From contig NW_027526753.1 in NCBI RefSeq assembly GCF_052857255.1, forward strand, positions 1 through 64,000: DNA of 64,000 nucleotides. The letters run 5' to 3'. The number at the start of each line of letters is the position of its first letter. Positions within the stretch are counted from its first letter, which is position 1. Positions 28,361-36,799 of this stretch are shown piece after piece. This DNA is from Amblyomma americanum (Eukaryota > Arthropoda > Arachnida > Ixodida > Ixodidae). A program made the position numbers and the translations under genes. Under the pieces are notes generated by a model, which saw nothing but the letters and a program-made list of their open reading frames with translations, was not told the DNA's origin and did not search any database.

Positions 28361-29262
28361 GTCAAAACGTTTTCTCCTGTAACTGCGCGAAAAGCATGTA
28401 TTCTTGCTTAAAACAACGAAACAAGCTGTTTTAGACCGAAACGAGTTATATCTGAACACATCGGTTTTACAAGTGTCTGTGTGATACGAGTCAAAACTTT
28501 TTCTCCTGTAACTGCGCGAAAAGCATGTATTCTTGCTTAAAACAACGAAACAACCTGTTTTAGACCAAAACGAGGTAAATCTGAACACATCGGTTTTACA
28601 AGTGTCTGTGTGATACGAGTCAAAACTTTTTCTCTTATAACTGCGCGAAAAGCATGTATTCGTGCTTAATACAACGAAACAAGCTGTTTTAGACCGAAAC
28701 GAGCTAAATCTGAAGACATCGGCTTTACAAGTGGCCATGTGATACGTGTCAAAACTTTTTCTCCTGTAACTGCGCGAAAAGCATGTATTCTTGCTTAAAA
28801 CAACGAAACAAGCTGTTTTAGACCGAAACGAGTTAAATCTGAACACATCGCTTTTACAAGTGTCTGTGTGATACGAGTCAAAACTTTTTCTCCCTTAACT
28901 GCGCGAAAAGCATGTATTCTTGCCTAAAACAACGAAACAACTTGTTTTAGACCGAAACGTGGTAAATCTGAACACATCGGTTTTACAGGTGTCTGTGTGA
29001 TACGACTCAAAACATTTTTCTCCTAAAACTGCGCGAAAAGCATGTATTCTTGCTTAACACAACGCAACAAGCTGTTCTAGACCGAAACGAGTTAAATCTG
29101 AACACATCGGTTTTACAAGTGTCCGTGTGATACGCTTCAAAACTTTTTCTCCTGTAACTGCGCGAAAAGCATATATTCTTGCTTAAAACAACGAAACAAG
29201 CTGTATTAGACCGAAACGAGTTAAATCTGAACACATCGGTTTTACAAGTGTCTGTGTGATAC

Positions 29263-29389
29263 GTCAAAATTTTTTCTCCTGTAACTGCGCGAAAAGCATA
29301 TATTCTTGCTTAAAACAACGAAACAAGCTGTATTAGACCGAAACGAGTTAAATCTGAACACATCGGTTTTACAAGTGTCTGTGTGATAC
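29263..29389 (+). repeat. Single-monomer tandem duplication specific to copy F
   Basis: This 127-bp unit carries the rare gcatatattc and gctgtattag variants and the gtcaaaattttt T-run. It is repeated twice in a row here. The corresponding places in copies E (near 23850) and G (near 32610) have one copy. Confidence 0.8.
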
Positions 29390-29840
29390 GTCAAAATTTT
29401 TTCTCCTGTAACTGCGCGAAAATCATGTATACTTGCTTAAAACAACGAAACAAGCTGTTTTAGACCGAAACAGGTAAATCTGAACACATCGGTTTTACAA
29501 GTGTCTGTGTGATACGTCAAAACTTTTTCTCTTATAACTGCGCGAAAAGCATGTATTCGTGCTTAATACAACGAAACAAGCTGTTTTAGACCGAAACGAG
29601 TTAAATCTGAACATATCGGTTTTACAAGTGTCTGTGTGATACGTCAAAACTTTTTCTCTTATAACTGCGCGGAAAGCATGTATTCTTGCTTAAAACAACG
29701 AAACAACCTGTTTTAGACCAAAACGAGTTAAATCTGAACACATCGGTTTTACAAGTGTCTGTGTGATACGTCAAAACTTTTTCTCTTATAACGGCGCGGA
29801 AAGCATGTATTCGTGCTTAATACAACGAGACAAGCTGTTT

Positions 29841-32800
29841 TAGACCGAAACGAGTTAACTCTGAACACATCGGTTTTACAATTGTGAGTGTGATACGACT
29901 CAAACCTTTTTTCTCCTATAACTGCGCGAAAAGCATGTATTCTTGCTTAACACAACGAAACAAGCTGTTTTAGAACGAAGCGAGCTAGATCTAAAAACAT
30001 CAGTTTTACAAGTGTCCGTGTGATACGCTTCAAAACTTTTTCTCCTGTAACTGCGCGAAAAGCATGTATTCTTGCTTAAAACAACGAAACAAGCTGTTTT
30101 AGACCGAAACGATTTACATCTGAACACATCGGTTTTACAAGTGTCTGTGTGATACGAGTCAAAACTTTTTCTCCTGTAACTGCGCGAAAAGCATGTATTC
30201 TTGCTTAAAACAACGAAACAACCTGTTTTAGACCAAAACGAGTTAAATCTGAACACATCGGTTTTACAAGTGTCTGTGTGATACGACTCAAAACTTTTTT
30301 CTCCTATAACTGCGCGAAAAGCATGTATTCTTGCTTAACACAACGAAACAAGCTGTTTTAGACCGAAACGAGTTAAATCTGAACACATCGGTTTTACAAG
30401 TGTCTGTGTGATACGTCGAAACTTTTTCTCTTATAACTGCGCGGAATGCATGTATTCGTGCTTAATACAACGAGACAAGCTGTTTTAGACCGAAACGAGT
30501 TAAATCTGAACACATCGGTTTTACAATTGTGAGTGTGATACGACTCAAACCTTTTTTCTCCTATAACTGCGCGAAAAGCATGTATTCTTGCTTAACACAA
30601 CGAAACAAGCTGTTTTAGAACAAAGCGAGCTAGATCTGAAGACATCAGTTTTACAAGTGTCCGTGTGATACGCTTCAAAACTTTTTCTCCTGTAACTGCG
30701 CGAAAAGCATGTATTCTTGCTTAAAACAACGAAACAAGCTGTTTTAGACCGAAACGATTTACATCTGAACACATCGGTTTTACAAGTGTCTGTGTGATAC
30801 GAGTCAAAACTTTTCCTCCTGTAACTGCGCGAAAAGCATGTATTCTTGCTTAAAACAACGAAACAAGCTGTTTTAGACCGAAACGATTTACATCTGAACA
30901 CATCGGTTTTACAAGTGTCTGTGTAATACGAGTCAAAACTTTTTCTCCTGTAACTGCGCGAAAAGCATGTATTCTTGCTTAAAACAACGAAACAACCTGT
31001 TTTAGACCAAAACGAGTTAAATCTGAACACATCGGTTTTACAAGTGTCTGTGTGATACGACTCAAAACTTTTTTCTCCTATAACTGCGCGAAAAGCATGT
31101 ATTCTTGCTTAACACAACGAAACAAGCTGTTTTAGACCGAAACGAGTTAAATCTGAACACATCGGTTTTACAAGTGTCTGTGTGATACGTCGAAACTTTT
31201 TCTCTTATAACTGCGCGGAATGCATGTATTCGTGCTTAATACAACGAGACAAGCTGTTTTAGACCGAAACGAGTTAAATCTGAACACATCGGTTTTACAA
31301 TTGTGAGTGTGATACGACTCAAACCTTTTTTCTCCTATAACTGCGCGAAAAGCATGTATTCTTGCTTAACACAACGAAACAAGCTGTTTTAGAACGAAGC
31401 GAGCTAGATCTGAAGACATCAGTTTTACAAGTGTCCGTGTGATACGCTTCAAAACTTTTTCGCCTGTAACTGCGCGAAAAGCATGTAGTCTTGCTTAAAA
31501 CAACGAAACAAGCTGTTTTAGACCGAAACGATTTACATCTGAACACATCGGTTTTACAAGTGTCTGTGTGATACGAGTCAAAACTTTTTCTCCTGTAACT
31601 GCGCGAAAAGCATGTATTCTTGCTTAAAACAACGAAACAAGCTGTTTTAGACCGAAACGAGTTAAATCTGAACACATCGGTTTTACAAGTGTCTGTGTGA
31701 TACGAGTCAAAACGTTTTCTCCTGTAACTGCGCGAAAAGCATGTATTCTTGCTTAAAACAACGAAACAAGCTGTTTTAGACCGAAACGAGTTATATCTGA
31801 ACACATCGGTTTTACAAGTGTCTGTGTGATACGAGTCAAAACTTTTTCTCCTGTAACTGCGCGAAAAGCATGTATTCTTGCTTAAAACAACGAAACAACC
31901 TGTTTTAGACCAAAACGAGGTAAATCTGAACACATCGGTTTTACAAGTGTCTGTGTGATACGAGTCAAAACTTTTTCTCTTATAACTGCGCGAAAAGCAT
32001 GTATTCGTGCTTAATACAACGAAACAAGCTGTTTTAGACCGAAACGAGCTAAATCTGAAGACATCGGCTTTACAAGTGGCCATGTGATACGCGTCAAAAC
32101 TTTTTCTCCTGTAACTGCGCGAAAAGCATGTATTCTTGCTTAAAACAACGAAACAAGCTGTTTTAGACCGAAACGAGTTAAATCTGAACACATCGCTTTT
32201 ACAAGTGTCTGTGTGATACGAGTCAAAACTTTTTCTCCCTTAACTGCGCGAAAAGCATGTATTCTTGCCTAAAACAACGAAACAACTTGTTTTAGACCGA
32301 AACGTGGTAAATCTGAACACATCGGTTTTACAGGTGTCTGTGTGATACGACTCAAAACATTTTTCTCCTAAAACTGCGCGAAAAGCATGTATTCTTGCTT
32401 AACACAACGCAACAAGCTGTTCTAGACCGAAACGAGTTAAATCTGAACACATCGGTTTTACAAGTGTCCGTGTGATACGCTTCAAAACTTTTTCTCCTGT
32501 AACTGCGCGAAAAGCATATATTCTTGCTTCAAACAACGAAACAAGCTGTATTAGACCGAAACGAGTTAAATCTGAACACATCGGTTTTACAAGTGTCTGT
32601 GTGATACGTCAAAATTTTTTCTCCTGTAACTGCGCGAAAATCATGTATACTTGCTTAAAACAACGAAACAAGCTGTTTTAGACCGAAACAGGTAAATCTG
32701 AACACATCGGTTTTACAAGTGTCTGTGTGATACGTCAAAACTTTTTCTCTTATAACTGCGCGAAAAGCATGTATTCGTGCTTAATACAACGAAACAAGCT

Positions 32801-34380
32801 GTTTTAGACCGAAACGAGTTAAATCTGAACATATCGGTTTTACAAGTGTCTGTGTGATACGTCAAAACTTTTTCTCTTATAACTGCGCGGAAAGCATGTA
32901 TTCTTGCTTAAAACAACGAAACAACCTGTTTTAGACCAAAACGAGTTAAATCTGAACACATCGGTTTTACAAGTGTCTGTGTGATACGTCAAAACTTTTT
33001 CTCTTATAACGGCGCGGAAAGCATGTATTCGTGCTTAATACAACGAGACAAGCTGTTTTAGACCAAAACGAGTAAAATCTGAACACATCGGTTTTACAAG
33101 TGTCTGTGTGATACGACTCAAAACTTTTTTCTCCTATAACTGCGCGAAAAGCATGTATTCTTGCTTAGCACAACGAAACAAGCTGTTTTAGACCGAAACG
33201 AGTTAAATCTGAACACATCGGTTTTACAAGTGTCTGTGTGATACGAGTCAAAACGTTTTCTCCTGTAACTGCGCGAAAAGCATGTATTCTTGCTTAAAAC
33301 AACGAAACAGCCTGTTTTAGACCGAAACGAGTTAAATCTGAACACATCGGTTTTACAAGTGTCTGTGTGATACGAGTCAAAACGTTTTCTCCTATAACTG
33401 CGCGAAAAGCATGTATTCTTGCTTAGCACAACGAAACAAGCTGTTTTAGACCGAAACGAGTTAAATCTGAACACATCGGTTTTACAAGTGTCTGTGTGAT
33501 ACGAGTCAAAACGTTTTCTCCTGTAACTGCGCGAAAAGCATGTATTCTTGCTTAAAACAACGAAACAGCCTGTTTTAGACCGAAACGAGTTAAATCTGAA
33601 CACATCGGTTTTACAAGTGTCTGTGTGATACGAGTCAAAACTTTTTCTCCTGTAACTGCGCGAAAAGCATGTATTCTTGCTTAACACAACGAAACAAGCT
33701 GTTTTAGACCGAAACGAGGTAAATCTGAACACATCGGTTTTACAAGTGTCTGTGTGATACGAGTCAATACTTTTTCTCCTGTAACTGCGCGAAAAGCATG
33801 TATTCTTGCTTAAAACAACGAAGCAACTTGTTTTAGACCGAAACGAGTTAAATCTGAACACATCAGTTTTACAAGTGTCTGTGTGATACGAGTCAAAACG
33901 TTTTCTCCTGTAACTGCGCGAAAAGCATGTATTCTTGCTTAAAACAACGAAACAAGCTGTTTTAGACCGAAACGAGTTATATCTGAACACATCGGTTTTA
34001 CAAGTGTCTGTGTGATATGAGTCAAAACTTTTTCTCCTGTAACTGCGCGAAAAGCATGTATTCTTGCTTAAAACAACGAAACAACCTGTTTTAGACCAAA
34101 ACGAGGTAAATCTGAACACATCGGTTTTACAAGTGTCTGTGTGATACGAGTCAAAACTTTTTCTCTTATAACTGCGCGAAAAGCATGTATTCGTGCTTAA
34201 TACAACGAAACAAGCTGTTTTAGAACGAAACGAGCTAAATCTGAAGACATCGGTTTTACAAGTGTCCATGTGATACGCGTCAAAACTTTTTCTCCTGTAA
34301 CTGCGCGAAAAGCATGTATTCTTGCTTAAAACAACGAAACAAGCTGTTTTAGACCGAAACAAGTTAAATCTGAACACATC
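29841..34380 (+). repeat. Higher-order repeat copy G (mosaic)
   Basis: The left part matches F at offset 3345 (29.84-32.6 kb). The right part matches E at offset 8883 (about 33.1-34.1 kb, starting with the cttagcacaac monomer). The copy is therefore a mosaic produced by exchanges between E-like and F-like segments. Private changes include cttcaaacaac near 32530 and gatatgag near 34015. Confidence 0.75.
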
Positions 34381-36165
34381 GGTCTGTGTGATACGAGTCA
34401 AAACTTTTTCTCTTATAACTGCGCGAAAAGCATGTATTCGTACTTAATACAACGAAACAAGCTGTTTTAGACCGAAACGAGCTAAATCTGAAGACATCGG
34501 CTTTACAAGTGGCCATGTGATACGCGTCAAAACTTTTTCTCCTGTAACTGCGCGAAAAGCATGTATTCTTGCTTAAAACAACGAAACAAGCTGTTTTAGA
34601 CCGAAACGAGTTAAATCTGAACACATCGCTTTTACAAGTGTCTGTGTGATACGAGTCAAAACTTTTTCTCCCTTAACTGCGCGAAAAGCATGTATTCTTG
34701 CCTAAAACAACGAAACAACTTGTTTTAGACCGAAACGTGGTAAATCTGAACACATCGGTTTTACAGGTGTCTGTGTGATACGACTCAAAACATTTTTCTC
34801 CTAAAACTGCGCGAAAAGCATGTATTCTTGCTTAACACAACGCAACAAGCTGTTCTAGACCGAAACGAGTTAAATCTGAACACATCGGTTTTACAAGTGT
34901 CCGTGTGATACGCTTCAAAACTTTTTCTCCTGTAACTGCGCGAAAAGCATATATTCTTGCTTAAAACAACGAAACAAGCTGTATTAGACCGAAACGAGTT
35001 AAATCTGAACACATCTGTTTTACAAGTGTCTGTGTGATACGAGTCAAAACTTTTTCTCCTGTAACGGCGCGAAAATCATGTATACTTGCTTAAAACAACG
35101 AAACAAGCTGTTTCAGACCGAAACAGGTAAATCTGAACACATCGGTTTTACAAGTGTCTGTGTGATACGTCAAAACTTTTTCTCTTATAACTGCGCGAAA
35201 AGCATGTATTCGTGCTTAATACAACGAAACAAGCTGTTTTAGACCGAAACGAGTTAAATCTGAACATATCGGTTTTACAAGTGTCTGTGTGATACGTCAA
35301 AACTTTTTCTCTTATAACTGCGCGGAAAGCATGTATTCTTGCTTAAAACAACGAAACAACCTGTTTTAGACCAAAACGAGTTAAATCTGAACACATCGGT
35401 TTTACAAGTGTCTGTGTGATACGTCAAAACTTTTTCTCTTATAACGGCGCGGAAAGCATGTATTCGTGCTTAATACAACGAGACAAGCTGTTTTAGACCA
35501 AAACGAGTAAAATCTGAACACATCGGTTTTACAAGTGTCTGTGTGATACGACTCAAAACTTTTTTCTCCTATAACTGCGCGAAAAGCATGTATTCTTGCT
35601 TAGCACAACGAAACAAGCTGTTTTAGACCGAAACGAGTTAAATCTGAACACATCGGTTTTACAAGTGTCTGTGTGATACGAGTCAAAACGTTTTCTCCTG
35701 TAACTGCGCGAAAAGCATGTATTCTTGCTTAAAACAACGAAACAGCCTGTTTTAGACCGAAACGAGTTAAATCTGAACACATCGGTTTTACAAGTGTCTG
35801 TGTTATACGAGTCAAAACGTTTTCTCCTGTAACTGCGCGAAAAGCATGTATTCTTGCTTAAAACAACGAAACAGCCTGTTTTAGACCGAAACGAGTTAAA
35901 TCTGAACACATCGGTTTTACAAGTGTCTGTGTGATACGAGTCAAAACTTTTTCTCCTGTAACTGCGCGAAAAGCATGTATTCTTGCTTAACACAACGAAA
36001 CAAGCTGTTTTAGACCGAAACGAGGTAAATCTGAACACATCGGTTTTACAAGTGTCTGTGTGATACGAGTCAATACTTTTTCTCCTGTAACTGCGCGAAA
36101 AGCATGTATTCTTGCTTAAAACAACGAAGCAACTTGTTTTAGACCGAAACGAGTTAAATCTGAAC

Positions 36166-36180
36166 ATATCGGTTTTACAA
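36166..36180 (+). repeat. Left flanking direct repeat of cassette copy 1
   Basis: The 15 bp before the insertion pair with 36717-36731 after it. The right copy reads acatcggttttacaa. The left copy has one difference, T at 36167. In cassette copies 2 and 3 both sides are identical. This could be a target-site duplication or microhomology used at the junction. It equals part of the monomer, so it is suggestive only. Confidence 0.5.
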
Positions 36181-36252
36181 TGAAGTGAAGTAGCAGTCAC
36201 TGACCATAGTCGAAAAAAGAAAGACGTTTCGAAACCCGTACGGGTTTCTTGT

Positions 36253-36308
36253 TCACAGTGAGCAGGACAAGAGCGGTGGCGAATTTATATCCGGAGAATG
36301 TGACGTAA
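36253..36308 (-). promoter_or_regulatory. Candidate core promoter facing left (left arm, copy 1)
   Basis: Mirror image of the right-arm promoter. On the minus strand there is a TATAAAT box (36283-36289), an initiator-like CTCACTG with its A at 36259, and an upstream TGACGTAA/TTACGTCA element similar to a CRE half-site. Transcription would run leftward into satellite, giving minus-strand satellite RNA. On this side the leader contains an ATG at 36207 that opens only a 10-codon frame, closed by TAA at the satellite junction. Activity is inferred from motif spacing alone. Confidence 0.5.
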
Positions 36309-36398
36309 AGATCGGGCGTAGATGCCTGGCATGGGGCCAGCGTTCTTGTTTAATGTTGCTTGTGATGTTTGGATGAATAGCGATTCCAGCAGAAGGCG

Positions 36399-36425
36399 CG
36401 TCGTCAGGTTTCTTTCCTGACGACG
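36399..36425. repeat. Short alternative hairpin at the palindrome centre
   Basis: The stem cgtcgtcagg (36399-36408) pairs with cctgacgacg (36416-36425) around a 7-nt loop, tttcttt. This pairing is out of register with the large palindrome, whose centre is 36425. It is the kind of small inverted repeat at which a 3' end can fold back and prime copying of its own strand. Confidence 0.7.
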
Positions 36426-36541
36426 AAACCTGACGAAGAAACCTGACGACGCGCCTTCTGCTGGAATCGCTATTCATCCAAACATCACAAGCAACATTAA
36501 ACAAGAACGCTGGCCCCATGCCAGGCATCTACGCCCGATCT

Positions 36542-36597
36542 TTACGTCACATTCTCCGGATATAAATTCGCCACCGCTCTTGTCCTGCTCACTGTGA
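36542..36597 (+). promoter_or_regulatory. Candidate core promoter facing right (right arm, copy 1)
   Basis: TTACGTCA (36542-36549, CRE-like) is followed by TATAAAT at 36561-36567 and an initiator-like CTCACTG whose A is 36591. The first T of the TATA box is 30 bp upstream of that A, the standard spacing of animal TATA/initiator promoters. Transcription would cross a leader of about 89 nt and reach the ATG at 36680, then satellite. Motif positions are read directly; function is inference. Confidence 0.55.
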
Positions 36598-36672
36598 ACA
36601 AGAAACCCGTACGGGTTTCGAAACGTCTTTCTTTTTTCGACTATGGTCAGTGACTGCTACTTCACTTCATTG

Positions 36673-36716
36673 CATCACCATGCCTGACCAGACGGATTTC
36701 CGTCGAACTCTTGACT
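36673..36716 (+). other. One-sided 44-bp non-satellite tail, copy 1
   Basis: After the right arm ends, 44 bp unrelated to the satellite or to the left side of the palindrome continue before satellite resumes at acatcgg. The tail contains the CACCATG start context. The left arm has no such tail and abuts satellite directly. The asymmetry suggests that the right arm plus tail is the original captured segment and the left arm a derived inverted copy. Confidence 0.85.
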
Positions 36717-36799
36717 ACATCGGTTTTACAAGTGTCTGTGTGATACGAGTCAAAACTTTTTCTCTTATAACAGCGCGAAAAGCATGCATTCGTGCTTAA
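36680..36799 (+). CDS. Possible captured 5' end of a gene fused to satellite (39 aa), copy 1
   Basis: An ATG in good context (A at -3, CACCATG) opens 39 codons. The first 13 residues, MPDQTDFRRTLDY, come from the non-satellite tail. The rest (IGFTSVCVIRVKTF...) is satellite read on the plus strand, ending at the TAA in gtgcttaat. It lies 89 bp downstream of the predicted start of transcription. An upstream ATG at 36643 opens a 14-residue frame that overlaps this start (TGA at 36685-36687) and could reduce its use. I do not recognise the 13 residues. I read this as the first codons of a real gene elsewhere, cut off by the satellite; it is unlikely to encode a working protein. No signal peptide or domain is visible. 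Confidence 0.3.
   Translation: MPDQTDFRRTLDYIGFTSVCVIRVKTFSLITARKACIRA

Larger units (their letters stand above)
25021..29840 (+). repeat. Higher-order repeat copy F
   Basis: This is a copy of E with a few substitutions and two extra monomers near its right end. One is an extra 127-bp copy of the gcatatattcttgc/gctgtattag monomer (29263-29389). The other is a gaacatatcgg monomer near 29520-29645. Near 29840 a hybrid monomer jumps back into sequence matching 26495 onward, which starts copy G. Confidence 0.8.
36178..36672. repeat. Perfect inverted repeat (237-bp arms, 21-bp loop), copy 1
   Basis: The left arm is 36178-36414, the loop 36415-36435 and the right arm 36436-36672. I compared the arms by eye along their length and found no mismatch. 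The sequence is unrelated to the satellite. The first three bases (caa) also belong to the satellite monomer. Nested structures are an 18-bp perfect palindrome gaaacccgtacgggtttc at 36231-36248 (mirrored at 36602-36619) and three 13-bp direct repeats beginning ctgacga at 36417, 36430 and 36443. It is too short and lacks coding capacity to be an autonomous transposon. A foldback or MITE-like element, an inverted duplication made during repair, or an artefact are the alternatives. Confidence 0.95.

Noticed and set aside
36417..36449. Hammerhead ribozyme core in the palindrome loop (ctgacga ... gaaac)
   Set aside because: CTGACGA and GAAAC fit the conserved boxes, but only one base separates them, leaving no stem II, and no flanking stems I or III with a cleavage triplet were found.
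36253..36528. 91-codon minus-strand frame inside the palindrome (and at 42203-42478, 45444-45719)
   Set aside because: It lies within the two arms, so its second half is the reverse complement of its first. It overlaps the predicted promoters and has no recognisable domain.
36178..36672. Autonomous DNA transposon with terminal inverted repeats
   Set aside because: Only 21 bp separate the arms, no transposase is present, and all copies share the same flanks. A non-autonomous foldback element cannot be excluded.
36643..36687. 14-residue upstream frame as a gene
   Set aside because: It is short, lies within the leader and mostly in the palindrome arm, and overlaps the better-context ATG at 36680. 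It is noted only as a possible regulatory upstream frame.
36673..36716. snRNA, tRNA or histone 3'-end sequence in the tail or arms
   Set aside because: No snRNA signature, tRNA A/B boxes with a cloverleaf, or histone stem-loop could be found by eye.
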